A stretch of DNA of 64,000 nucleotides from the NCBI GenBank assembly GCA_015680685.1, contig MNCI01034636.1, forward strand, positions 1,524,748-1,588,747, given 5' to 3'. The notes beneath the pieces were generated by a model. It had not been told where the DNA came from and made no database searches. It saw only the letters and a list, made by a program, of their open reading frames with translations. This stretch comes from Gnetum montanum (Eukaryota; Streptophyta; Gnetopsida; Gnetales; Gnetaceae). Below, one piece after another: positions 21,662 to 32,147 of this stretch (positions are counted from its first letter, which is position 1; the number at the start of each line of letters is the position of its first letter). Both the position numbers and the translations under genes were made by a program.

Positions 21662-22859
21662 GTTTAGAGGGCTTGCCCGAAAGATGTCGACAAAGAATAT
21701 GAAACCCCGGATGGGTAAAAGTACCAACAATGTTCATCAACGGTTACTCAAGTGTCACCTTGTCAAAGAAGAAGTGCAGAAATGAGGGAAACAGAAGATA
21801 AAATGGTACGGGAGGGAATTGTTATAGAGGTAAGAGGAAAGAGGTTCGGGGAAGACTCAAGTGAGGTTTGGGGAAGACTCAAATGAGGTTCGGGGAAGAC
21901 GCAAATGTGTGAGTATATTTTTTTTACACATAAGCACTTAGGCCTCCTTCTGCGATTGTGTTTGCATGGAGTTATGCCATCATTTTGTAGATGAAGGGGC
22001 TTGCATAGATGAATTGTGTTGCGTCTGCACGGCTTGGATGAGTTGTGTTTCATCCATTTTGCCGACCCACTTTTTTTTTTGGCGTCCACTAGATGAGTTG
22101 CGTTATGCCGGTTCATGGACTTGATTGTAATGCAGATGCAGAAAGCGTATGCTGCGTATTCACATTTTGCATAAGGGAAATAGATGGGATGGCTAAGGAG
22201 GGTAGTAAGAGCTAGAGGTAGGATTATGAGGAAAATAGGGATGCACTCCTGAGTGGACAGGCTAACCTAAGCGGCCATCTCAAAATGCTGTCTATTTTTC
22301 ACTGCTCAGATGAACACACTTTTGAACGACATCCCTGTAGCAAGTAACCTGCAACCAAAGAAGAAAATAGAGGACACCATTGCTCAACCAAATCACCGGA
22401 GAGGTTGTTAAAACAAGTACCATTTGGGGTGAGACAAAGTGAGCAGGCCGTGAAGGAGGAATCATAGCAAGAGACCAGGGTCTTCAACGTTGACCCTCGG
22501 CCCAATATATTACCGCCAAAGATCATCAGACTCATCACACCCGACTGGTTACACAAAGAACTAGCTAGGTGAATCTATGAAGCCAGAGCCTGATAGTGAT
22601 GATGAGTGGAGATCCACAAGGTTGTGGTTGATGAGAACTTCTTTGGGGCTCCGGACGGCAAAACTAAACTCTTAGAGGTGCCACCGCTGAAGTGGGTGCA
22701 GTGACGACATCTCTGAGGGGTCAGTAGTATGCCTTTCAGCACATTCGAGGAATCAGTAGAATGCCTATGAGGTGGCGACGCTAGGGCTATCCCAACGTCC
22801 CACCCCATTTGTTTTGCAATGACACAGAGACGATTACGCTCACTTGATTCGCATGTTAG
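21662..22859 (-). other. 3' untranslated region of the Tat element
   Basis: No domain is recognised. At 21,841-21,907 three adjacent units of about 23 bases (GAGGTTCGGGGAAGACTCAA pattern) occur. Frames at 21,763-22,116, 22,299-22,556 and 22,575-22,808 are short, biased and unlike known proteins. I treat them as chance frames. Confidence 0.45.
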
Positions 22860-23462
22860 CGGTCTGTAGGTTCCAGTTTTAAGTCCTGGTAGACTGTCGT
22901 TGCTGGTTTTAAGTCTCAGCAGACCATGGTCCCAGTTTAAAGTCTGGGCAGACTAAAAAATGCTAGTTTTATGTTGTAGCGGATGGTGGTAGAGTTGATT
23001 TATGGTCTCAGAAGACCGTACTGTGGATGTCAGTTTCATGTCCTGACCCAGGGACAGATCTGTGTTGGTTTCACATCTCAGTAGACGGATACTTACCTAT
23101 GCCATTTTTATGTCATGGTGGACAGCCGGTGCCAGTTCAGCGTCGTGGCAGACATGTGCAAAGAGTGCCAGTTTTATGTCGTAGCGGACCTGTACAACAC
23201 TACCAATTTTACGTCGTAGCGGACTGTTGCAACTTGCCAGTTTTACGTCATGGCGGACGATCATTTCTAGTTTAGCGTCATGGTAGACGTGTGCAAAAAG
23301 TGCCAGTTTAACGTCATAGCGGACGATTATTGCCAGTTTAGCATTGTGGCGGATGTGTGAAGAGAGTGCCAGTTTTACGTCATAGTGGACGATTGTTGCC
23401 AGTTTAGCATCGTAGCAGATGATTGTTGCCAGTTTAGCATCGTAGCGGACGATTGTTGTGCC
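22860..23462 (-). repeat. Minisatellite of about 30-36 bases downstream of integrase
   Basis: About 18 units share the core GCCAGTTTTACGTCGTAGCGGAC with 7-13 base spacers. The right-hand units near 23,400-23,460 are the most regular (30 bases each) and the left ones the most degenerate. In the minus frame 23,097-23,474 it reads as a repeated YDAKLATIV-like peptide. Regular units next to a coding end suggest slippage growth. A remnant of the same array is at 1,140-1,315. Confidence 0.8.
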
Positions 23463-23479
23463 TGATGTTAACACTGGAT

Positions 23480-24493
23480 ATGCAGCTAGATGTAGTACCG
23501 CTTCAGATATATATGATTCACAAGATTCAGTAACTCGTTACCATTGATATCTACTAGCTTGAATGCACCGTTGCGATACACATCAACTACTAAGAAAGGG
23601 CCCTCCCAATTTGTAGAGAACTTACCTACTGGTTCACAAACGACCTTGAGAACCAAATCTCTCTTCTCGATCAGATGTTGTTGAAGATTATGATGATGCT
23701 TTTGCCTCTGCTTATCTTGATACTTTTCGATGGTATCAAGTGTCTATATTCGCTTCTTCTCTATTGAATCCAAATCCATGATCCGAGACTCGGTGTGTTG
23801 AGTGTCATTTATAATCGTGGAGAGGACTATTCGTAGAGAAGAAACTTGTAATTCGAGGGGCAGCACCGCCTCAGATCCCTGGACTAGGCTATAGGGTGTA
23901 CTGTCTGTAGCTGTCCTACATGTAGTACGATACGTCCATAGTACATAGAGGATTTTTTCATGCCACCGTCTCTTGTTGCTGTTGAGCATTTTCTTGAGCA
24001 GGTTGATAATGACCTTGTTCATTGCTTCGGCTTGACCATTCACTTGTGGGTATTAAGGCGCCGAAAAAGATTGTTTAATACTGAGGCTATCACAAAAGGA
24101 TTTGGTTTCCAGACTGCTAAATTGTGGCCCATTGTCGATCACGATAGTCATCGGGAGACCAAATCTGGTTATGATGTTATCTAAAATGAAATGGCAAATT
24201 TGTTGCGATGTGATCTTTCGCAAAGGGATGGCTTCCAACCACTTCATGAAATACTCAATGGTGGTGATTATGAAGTTGTGACCTACGGAAGATTTTGGTG
24301 TGATGGGCCCTATAATGTCTAGTCCGCATCGTTGAAAGTGCCATGTTATCTAAGTCATGTGTAGTTCTATAGGTGACATATGTATAAGGTTTGCATAACG
24401 CTAACATGTGTCACATGTTTTAACCTTTGTAAGACAGTCTTTTTTCATGTACGGCCAATAATACCCTAAGCAACGGATTTTAGAGGCCATGGC
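23480..24493 (-). pseudogene. Integrase core and C-terminus, Tat element
   Basis: The zinc-finger end reads LGYYWPYMKKD and then a KTCDTC pair at about 24,400-24,470. At 24,053-24,247 WLEAIPL, ITRFGLPMTIVIDNGPQF holds the second catalytic Asp (IDNG). A frameshift near 24,050 separates this from 23,744-24,043. There MNGQAEAMNKVI holds the catalytic Glu region, as is usual for Tat integrases (NGQAEATNK). WTYRTTCRTATDSTPYSLV and GSEAVLPLEL follow as the standard downstream block. The first Asp lies in the frame-broken part. Integrase would join the cDNA to host DNA. Confidence 0.85.
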
Positions 24494-25336
24494 TCATGAT
24501 GCTACGTGTCCTCCACATAATCCCTTGTGAACCTTGCCAACTATACGTTGTGCCTGGTCTTTGTTAACACAAGTAAGCAGTACTCCATCAAAAGAGCGTC
24601 TACAAAGGGTACTATCTCCTATGATGACGTACTGCCTAGCTTGCTTGCGAATTGCATCTTTTTGCGTGCATGTTAGCTCATGTGGTGGTTCACCATGCAA
24701 GAGGTAAGTTTTAATGTTGTCGTACCACTTTGGCGTTCTATCCTTGACCAGTGAAGATATTTGCGCCACCTGAATGATAGGATTTGTACAATCTGTTATT
24801 AAGGTGGGACAAGTGTCGAACAGGTGCAACGACACATTTAAAGCTAATGTAGCCAGTGCATCGGCTAGCGTGTTGTCGTTTTGAGGCACGTGTTGGGCAT
24901 CGATTGTTGTGAACTGCTTCAAAAGATCTTTAGCCATATCGTAGTAGGGCTGTAAATGTGCAGCCTTGCAGGCATAGACTCCTGTGATTTGATTTATAAC
25001 AAGTATCGAATCGCCCCTAATCACCAGGTGTTGAACATCAAGCTCTTTGGTTGTTAATAACACCCTGAGGAGCCCCTCGTACTCTACCATGTTGTTCGTA
25101 TAGGGAAAGGTTAAGCGGTAGGCGTGAAGACGTACATCCTCAGGTGATAGCATAATGACTGTGGCCACACTACCGCCTCTAGCGGTTGAAGCTCCGTCAA
25201 AATGTAACGTTGCTTCAAGAACTGTTAGAATAGGGCTTAAACTATGTACATGCTCATCTGGAAATTTAGGTTCTATGGTTGCCTGACTATCAATAGGTGA
25301 TGTTATTAGTTGGTCAGCTATCGCTTGGCCTTTCAT
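24494..25336 (-). pseudogene. Archaeal-type RNase H and integrase N-terminus, Tat element
   Basis: This is an unbroken 280-codon frame. Residues about 40-170 form an archaeal-like RNase H: LHFDGAST (Asp), NNMVEYEGLL (Glu), VIRGDSILVINQ (Asp) and NTLADALATLA (Asp). All four catalytic acids are visible. The rest leads towards integrase and ends with GLCGGHVAS, the start of the HHCC finger. The frame stops where a residue before MAS has become a stop. A second RNase H in this position defines Tat/Ogre-type elements. It is the longest intact frame of the element. Confidence 0.9.
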
Positions 25337-25462
25337 AGAAGATTGACCAATATAATGTAGATCGAATTCTGCCTTGATATCTTTCCAACAAGATATTTTA
25401 CTACTTTCGTATAGGTTATGCGTAATAGCCCTAAGGATGTTATTTTTACAGATTATGTTGAC

Positions 25463-25720
25463 CTAGCTACAGAAGAGATAGTATCTGCACTTTTTGAGCG
25501 TAAATACTAATGCTAAGCAATTACGCTCTACTTCGTTATACCTCGTTTCATACGCACATAGAACATGACTCAAGTAGCATATGGGTACTTCTGACCCATC
25601 ATCTCTCTTTTGATAGAGTAATGTAGCTAAGGCTACATCTGATGTTGCGAGGTAAATGTAAAACGGTTGATCCCTTTGTGGTGGGAATACTATTAGTAAG
25701 CGTTGAAGTTCTTGCTTCAA
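25463..25720 (-). pseudogene. First RNase H domain, Tat element
   Basis: FYIYLATSDVALATLLYQK, then PICYLSHVLCAYETRYNEVE and CLALVFTLKKCRYYL match the standard Ty3 RNase H start (LYLAVSDHAVSAVLVR, PVYYVSKALQGAETRYSPLEK, ALALVFAARKLRPYF). In Tat elements this first domain often lacks a complete active site. The segment visible here ends early at YYLFCS. It lies directly after RT and before the archaeal-type domain. Confidence 0.8.
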
Positions 25721-25783
25721 GCTGTCAAACGCATGCTAACAATCTTCTGTTCATTCGAAATTAACCCCCTTTTTTAGCATATG

Positions 25784-26751
25784 CTACATAGGGTGTAATT
25801 TATCGGTTAATCTCAAAATGAACTGCCTGATAAACTGTAACCTCCCTTGCAACCCGCGTAATTGCTTGAGATTTGTAGGGGGTGTCAATTCAACAATGGC
25901 CTTGACTTTGTGAGGGTCTACTCGTATACCAGTTTCTAATACCAAAAACCCCAGCATGCATCCAGTTTTGACTCTGAATACGCACTTCTTTGGGTTGAGC
26001 CGGAGGTCGTATTTAGAGCATCTTTTAAAGACTAACTCCAGATCCTCCGAATGATCTTTTGACCTTATAGACTTAACAACTATATCGTCAACATAATCAT
26101 TCAGTCTCCCTAGGAGGTAATCGCTAAAGATATATGTCATAGCTTGTTGATACGTAGCTCTGGCATTTTTTAAACCGAAATAAATCATGGTGTAACAAAA
26201 GGTCCCCCAGGGTGTCATGAATGTTGTTGTCAGCTGNAAATCATGGTGTAACAAAAGGTCCCCCAGGGTGTCATGAATGTCGTTGTCAGCTGGTGTTCTG
26301 GGTTGATGCATATTTGATTATAACCTAAGAAGCCATCCATGAAGGATAAAAGTGCATGCCCAACGGTTGTATCCACTAATTGGTCGATACTCGGTAATGG
26401 GAAATTATCCTTGATTGTAGCTTTATTCAAGTCTCGGAAGTCTATGCAAATACGTATCCCTTCAGTCTTTTTGGGGACAACTACAATGTTAGATACCTAG
26501 TCTGAGTAATCGACCGCACGAATAAAACTAATCTGGTATAGTTTAGTGATCTCATCATGTACTACTAGTGTGAATTCTAGCTTAATTTTTCGTGCTTTCT
26601 GTCTAACTGCTTTGGTATGGGGATCTAGAATTATGTTGTGTTGTATTAACCTTGGGTCTAGTCCCGACATATCTTCGTATGACCATGCAAACACTGTGAT
26701 GTTGTTCTGGAGGACTTGTTTTATGTTGTCATGTGCCTTTTGGTCTAGCAA
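25784..26751 (-). pseudogene. Reverse transcriptase, Tat element
   Basis: The minus frame starts with FAWSYEDMSGLDPRL and VRQKARKIKLE, typical of Tat RT. It continues with FPLPSIDQLVDTTVGHALLSFMDGFLGYNQI and PWGTFCYTMIYFGLKNARATYQ. The box LNDYVDDIVVKS keeps the YVDD catalytic residues, and a GFLVLETGIRVDPHKVKAI block follows. A 55-base duplication with an undetermined base breaks the frame at 26,182-26,292. The stop after AVDYSD at 26,497 corresponds to Trp in V-x-YP-x-W. Without the duplication the palm would be nearly complete. Confidence 0.9.
26182..26292. repeat. 55-base tandem duplication flanking an N
   Basis: Bases 26,182-26,236 and 26,238-26,292 are identical except for one position (GTTGTTG versus GTCGTTG). 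The only N of the window lies between them at 26,237. The duplication falls inside conserved RT motifs and would destroy the frame. It looks like a sequence join rather than biology. Confidence 0.85.
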
Positions 26752-26781
26752 AGAACTAACCTTAAGATTTTTAGTCTCACC

Positions 26782-27036
26782 TTAATGCATAACCACAGAT
26801 ACCTCGTTAAGGAGGTCTTCGGTTACATCTCCAGGTTCCAGATCTAGCGTGCACATTGATTGTTCTGGCCAGTCTAGAGATGTTTCCGACGTGGCTATGG
26901 TTGCGTCATCTTGGGCAAGGTTAGTTTCTACTAGTGTGGGATCAAATTGTCTAATGATTTCCCCGTGTGGGCCTGTTAAAATTAGGAGTGCAGATAAAGT
27001 TTCGTCCATTTGCCAATTATCCTGCAAAATTGTCAA
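26782..27036 (-). pseudogene. Protease-RT linker fragment, Tat element
   Basis: An open 84-codon segment precedes RT: QDNWQMDETLSALLILTGPHGEI, SMCTLDLEPGDVTEDLLNE. I recognise no domain. Its position just before FAWSYEDM suggests the acidic linker seen between protease and RT in these polyproteins. A stop and about 30 bases separate it from the RT frame. The upstream continuation is lost at the antisense gene. Confidence 0.55.
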
Positions 27037-27358
27037 ATATGAAAGTAATTAGAAAGATACTAAGTTAAGTGCCGTAAGTATTTAGCGTATAACCCTTGGT
27101 TTAGTCTAAAAAGAAAAAGGATGTTTTGTGATGTTGCTGAGCATGAGAAGCTAACTGAATTTTGAATATCGTGAATAGCTTGTAATTAATGCGTCCTAAT
27201 TACGAGGAGATAAAATGTAGTAGTTTAAGGTCGTTTCGGACCATAATGCATGCAATATCTATCGTAATTAATGCCTTGATTTTTGGGTTCCAGCTCATAC
27301 TGACACTAGTATTTGGGCAAGCCTCGCTTAAATCGGGCATCAAGTCGGTTAGTTTTGC

Positions 27359-27366
27359 ATATAAGT
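27359..27366 (+). promoter_or_regulatory. TATA-like box of the antisense gene
   Basis: GCATATAAGTAGG on the plus strand lies about 145 bases before the first candidate ATG (27,508) of the plus-strand pseudogene. No other promoter element is claimed. Confidence 0.35.
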
Positions 27367-28494
27367 AGGCAGTTCTTATCGAAAATAGGTTGTTGGCTAT
27401 CGCGAATTCGAATTTTCGGTTGTCGTAGAAAGAAGGAGAAAGAGAAAAAGATTGCAGCACGTTATTTGCAAAGGTGTTCAGGTGTGAAGGTGCGAAGGTG
27501 TGTAACAATGGCGCTAAAAGTGAGAGGAAAGAATGACAAATTGGCAAATATCGACGAAGTACAAGGGAGCCTGCAGCGTGCTTCGCAGGCCTTGGTTGAA
27601 GTGAGAGATGTCACTCCCCTGAATCGGTAGGCCATTCCTTACTTACTCGTATTGCTTCCTGTGATATGCTTTTTTGTTATGTTTATCCTTTTGCATCATT
27701 TGCATAAACTAGAGTTTTTGGCTGTAGACCTCGTATTAAAATGAGGGTTTAGATACAGTATTGCATCTATTGCCACTGTTTGAGACAAACCTTATAATAT
27801 TACAAGGGTTTAGGCGATTTCGGCTGTATGGCTAAAGTGTAATTTTGTAAATTTTCCTATAGTTTAAGTATGCAATCGGAATCTAGATGGTAACGTGTTT
27901 ATTTTCTGTACAGTATCATGATGAAACCCATCCTAATCATTTTGGATATAGTCAAGGTTTTATGTTGTATAAACCCTATAGTACCCAATGTTCCTCCCCC
28001 TCAGACTTAGTTGTAGGGGAAGGCTATATGGTTTCGGAAGGGTGCATTGGAGTTTTTGCTGTGTAATTACAATATGATTGTGTGGTCGCATTTGTCGGGG
28101 GATGTGGCTAGAGCTATTTTGCAACATCTGTTAGTCAGTTCTATACAGGGCATCCTGGCTTTCCTGACAGATGGGGCTATTGATACTGGTCGTCCCCAAG
28201 ACCGCGAACTCAGCTCCAGAGGATTAAGGTGCTTAAGTTGGATCTGGGAGATGCCCAGATTTAGCTGTTATCACTCGTATAATACTTTGTTCGTGGCTTG
28301 TCATGTCTCGACTTACTTTCATAATCCACTAGGCATGGTGTATTATTCGGGTGGGTAAGTTGTTTTATTGGTGGTATTGCTATTATGTTTTGTAATGTTT
28401 GAATTTGTAAAGCGTAGGATAATAATGTGTTATATGATACATGTTCTTCATGAACGAAAATGGGTTAGTAGGCAATAATGATACATTGACCTAG

Positions 28495-29874
28495 ACCGAA
28501 ATGACAATAAATGAGTTTACATCCACTAGTAACATACGCGCCGGTGTAATGGGGAAAATGGCCTTCGACATTCCTGAGTATCCCACCTGTTATACTGATT
28601 CCTTCAAAAATTGTCAGAATCTTAGGTGGTTACATGAGGAATGGACTTTGAACCCACCCCTCACCCTCGCGGACGTGCAAAGGAAGCTCCCTCCATTTCC
28701 TTTGCCATTTGAACCTGGTAAGATTTCATTACTGCTATTAGCTATAGGATATTATATTTTTTTTTGTTTTGAAATGTTGTGTAATAGTGTTTTTGCTATC
28801 TTGACATATGCTTTGTGTTATCAGTCAGGGAATCCCGAGAGATTACCATCACGATTTCTGGCCACGAGGCGAACACCCTCCTCTTCTATTATGGAAACAT
28901 AAAGGAGGCACAACGCTGGCTCAGCCACGCAGCGGCCCCAGTTGTGTTGGTCACCAAACTGCGGGAAGCGAGGCTAATACATTTATTCTTGGCCATAACC
29001 CCTGAAGTTCCCGCAAGTGAAATGTTAACCTTGGTTAACTCCTTCAGTGAAGGAGCTGAGCATTTTTGCACGCACGTGCGTCACATGCGTGTAAACTTTG
29101 ATATTGATGCTCAGCTATTTACTGACCTCTTTGGCATCTCCTATGATGGTCTTCCCATAGAGGAAAAATCAAGGAGAAGCATCAAATGTCAGGAAGAGCT
29201 AGAGGAGTCGTTAGGGACTAAGAAGGAAACCAAGGGGATCCCTTGTGAAAAGATCGAATTAGAGGTCGTCAAGACTATTTATCCCCTCTTTCGAGCCTGA
29301 GCTTTCCCCAAAACACTCTTGTAGGGGAAGTTCTTTACTATAGAACAGGACCATATTATGTGAGAGGTGATGGAGGAAGGGACCCAATTCGACTGGGCAA
29401 GCTATTTCGCTGAGGGGTTATGCACTGAAATGATCAGGGTCCGCCAAAAGCTCGAGTCTCGTTTTTGTGTGCACTTCGCCTTCTTCATAGCTTGCCTCCA
29501 GCATTTTGCCGAATTTTTGGTTGTCTAGAGGAATGGGGTCTGGGTGCTATAGGACCGAGACCAGTTATCCAAACCATGGATTTCTCATCTCTTCGGCACT
29601 ACCCGGTCACAGGATCCTCTGGAGGGAATTGGGTTGTCACTGTCTATAACGACTAGGGATTTGGCGGCACCTTGAATGCGGGGCCTTGATAGCATAGCTA
29701 GGGCGCTTCCCACTTACACCGGTGATGTGTCATGAGGGAAACATCTGGCTGCAAAGATAGTAGATGCCTGAATTCAGCATAAAAGGCCTCACCTAACCGA
29801 GTCGCCTGCGGAACCAACAAGTGGCATAGATAGAACTGTGCAAGTCAGGTTACAACAGAGTAAACCTCCACCTG
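28495..29874 (+). pseudogene. N-terminal globular region of the antisense gene
   Basis: Exon 28,495-28,717 ends PPFPLPFEP plus one base. Exon 28,825-29,874 resumes with the other two bases and reads RESREITITISGHEANTLL. The second exon stays in one frame for 1,050 bases through about eight substitution stops. Notable segments are HMRVNFDIDAQLFTDLFGI followed by YDGLPIEE, and TQFDWASYFAEGL followed by CVHFAFFIACLQHF. Their arrangement recalls the plant mobile / putative plant transposon protein domains carried by some plant mobile elements, but this is a weak resemblance judged from memory. Base composition is clearly richer in G and C than the old elements around it. Confidence 0.6.
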
Positions 29875-29933
29875 GTAAGTGTAAAGACATAGTGTAATTT
29901 ATGGCAATTATTGTATTATGTAGCTTTATTCAG

Positions 29934-31239
29934 GGTATTCTGAATTATTTAAATGTGTTATGTGGCATAAACAAGGAGACCTATAGAGTGGTTGACCCCT
30001 AAAACAGGGGCAGTGGTATTACGGCATGGGGAAGGGGCCCTAGTTTTGGAAGAGGAGGCCCCGGCTATTAGAATAAGTGACGCACAGACCTTTGTGCGTG
30101 AGGAGAGAGAGGAGGCGGAAAACGTTGACACACTCCCCACTGTAATAGGTAGAGGTAATCAGTGTAGTAGAATTTTTAAGGAATTCTATTAATAACTAGA
30201 AATTCTGACTTAATTACGCTACAGATGAACGAGGTGCATCCCCATCCGCCGTTGTAAGCAGAGTGTGGGGGGAATTCCCTGATAAGTTTTCCTTCATGGA
30301 AGGCATTGTCAGTGATATGATCGAGTGCCTCGATCCTAGGACTGGCATGTTACAGCTATAGTACGCTTATTTTATTATAAGGTTATAATGTTTATTTACG
30401 TTTGATAATATTTGTTATCAGGAGCTTGCCTTCGGTGGGACCCTACGGAGCCCATTGACCTGGACACAGTCGAGCCTTCATCGGACGACGCGGTCATGCC
30501 ATGCCACATTTATAATGAAATGTGTAAATGTGCGTTACGCTCGACCTGTTCCTTGTGGGAGAGTCAAAATGTTAATGAAGACCTCTGGAAGAAGCTGCAG
30601 AGGTCAGAGAAGGAAAGAATGTCTCTGACCAAAGAGGTCAGAGACTTAAGATCGTGATGTGAATTCCTGCAGGCGTGAGGAACAGATGAAGAGGACTGGT
30701 GTACGGCTATTATTGACTACACTCGCTATTGAACCGCGGTCAGAAACAGCGTGCAAACCAGTCGCAAATTGGTGGAGCAAAGGATGCAAATAGAGCTCTT
30801 GGCCTAGAAGAACCAGGACTGGAAGGACTTTTGTGCAAGTGTCCAAGAGTGGGGGCAAAAATAAAAAGATCATAAGCATCTGTATAAGCGAGAAAGTATC
30901 GCTTATCATCAGCACTATCGAGATTCTGCCGTTGAAGCTCAATCCTTACGGGTGTTCCTCGACGTCGTTGGTGCAGCTAAGGCCTTCGAGAAGTTCCAGG
31001 AGCAGGTAACGGTAAGTGCGTCCCCGGAAAGGGAAATTACTCTTCCCGGGGAAGAGACTACGGTCCCTACTTTCTTCCCCAACCCACCCTGATGGACCAG
31101 TGTGGAGAAAGGGAAGGTGAAGGCTGGAACTAATCTGGGGGATGGAGTTTGGTCTGAGTTAACCGAAGATAAAATTATGCAATGCCTATGGGTTGGTTTA
31201 GACCAACTCCCCTTTGCTGCGGATGCAGGACAATCATGA
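29934..31239 (+). pseudogene. Charged and coiled-coil region of the antisense gene
   Basis: Exon 29,934-30,154 ends EEREEAENVDTLPTVIGRG. Exon 30,225-30,360 continues exactly in frame with DERGASPSAVVSRVWGEF and ends near MIECLDPRTGMLQL. Exon 30,422-31,239 reads LWKKLQRSEKERMSLTKEV, a heptad-like helix, and continues through SLRVFLDVVGAAKAFEKFQ to LPFAADAGQS. In-frame stops in this exon fall at positions consistent with Arg and Gln codons. A one-base shift is needed near 29,990 and another at the 30,361 intron. Confidence 0.55.
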
Positions 31240-31318
31240 GTAAGTTTGAATGTTATTGAACTTAAATTTTCTGATTTGTTTTATCATGGTTTTTTGCTTA
31301 TGTATTTATTGCATGTAG

Positions 31319-31513
31319 GTACAAGGAATGGATGAAGAAGGTGGATAGGATGAGGAGCACGTTTAGGAAGAAGAGCGTAATCACATAGACCGTCCTCTTG
31401 GGGAGCGAGTGTTAGTGTAAGAACCCCATGAAGATGACATTCCTCATGAAGGAATACTCCCTAAAAGGGATGGCCCACTCAAGGATAGAAACCGGGCATC
31501 TCCTCGACAATGA
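31319..31513 (+). pseudogene. Last exon of the antisense gene, acidic tail
   Basis: After an in-frame 79-base intron (GTAAGT ... GCATGTAG), the exon reads VQGMDEEGG, DEEHV, EEERNHIDRPLGERVLV and EPHEDDIPHEGILP. It ends at a stop at 31,511-31,513, about 12 bases past the junction with the reversed protease gene near 31,499. Three internal stops lie where Gln, Trp or Arg codons would fit. Whether the original gene continued further is unknown. Confidence 0.5.
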
Positions 31514-31973
31514 TAAATGTGACGTCTGTTGGGAATTAATCCCCTACCACAAATTTGATATGCACCATTCCCTTGACTTGAACTCGTGTCCCGTTGAACG
31601 ACTTTAGGCACGATGTCATCGTAGGACTGATCTGGTTGACCAAGCCCAACTTATCCACTATAGGATAAGGGATGAAATTCGTAGCTGCGCCATCGTCAAC
31701 GTGCACCCTCCAGATCCGATGTTGACCAACCTGTATGGTGATAAATATGGGTTCTGTCGTCACTCGACCTTTCTCAGGATCATATTTGATGAATTCATCA
31801 TGAAAGGTCAAAGGGGTTGGTTTAGGTTGCTCAACGACAGGAGGAAACATGACAGCATGTATCGCTTCCTCTTCCACTAGTATGCCTTCATCCACAAGTA
31901 TGGATGTCAACATATAGAGCATAGCCTCACCATGCTTTTGAGATGTCATAAGCAAGTCATAGAGGCTCAGCAT
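31500..31973 (-). pseudogene. Aspartic protease, Tat element, C-terminus lost
   Basis: The frame opens with YDLLMTSQKHGEAMLYMLTS and leads into VHVDDGAATNFIPYPIVDKLG. There DDGAATN stands for the D-x-GA active site of plant Ty3 proteases. TRVQVKGMVHIKFVVGD and, after one stop, FPTDVTFIIVEE follow. The old copy continues here with ATSFNLIL and the GRPWL-like block, but this copy runs straight into the antisense gene. The protease therefore lost its last part, about 30-40 residues that include a structural strand. Confidence 0.8.
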
Positions 31974-32147
31974 TGTGTTCTTCTGTTTCAGAGCCTGCTT
32001 GACTTACGTAAATGCGTCGAGGAGGTCCCGTTCTCGGCTGGGTTGCTTATCCCCTCTGTCCTCTTCCATTCGCCCTAAGAGATGAATCTCCCGAGGCAGA
32101 ATAGCGTCAGTCGGAGGGCTATGTTTCTTTCTACCGAGGGGAGGTGG

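Larger units (their letters stand above)
27508..31513 (+). pseudogene. Multi-exon gene of unknown function, antisense inside the Tat element
   Basis: Supported exons are 28,495-28,717, 28,825-29,874, 29,934-30,154, 30,225-30,360, 30,422-31,239 and 31,319-31,513. All introns are short GT-AG types of 59-107 bases. Three introns (28,718-28,824; 30,155-30,224; 31,240-31,318) join in frame without adjustment. Two (29,875-29,933; 30,361-30,421) fit only with a one-base correction. Earlier exons at 27,508-27,626 and 28,047-28,354 are tentative, with phases that do not close. The protein would be about 800-900 residues: an unknown N-terminal globular region, a charged coiled-coil part and an acidic tail. 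The frame carries about 15 stops, nearly all explained by one transition from CGA, CAG, CAA or TGG. I do not recognise the family with confidence. Confidence 0.7.

Noticed and set aside
23027-23275. 82-codon plus frame through the minisatellite
   Set aside because: It is the antisense reading of the repeat array and has no domain.
22860-23462. CRISPR-like alternation of repeats and spacers
   Set aside because: Repeats are degenerate, spacers are short and similar to each other, no cas genes exist, and the context is a plant retrotransposon.
28808-29005. Alternative frame at the start of the large exon of the antisense gene
   Set aside because: The adjacent frame continues much further and is the one that joins the upstream exon in phase.
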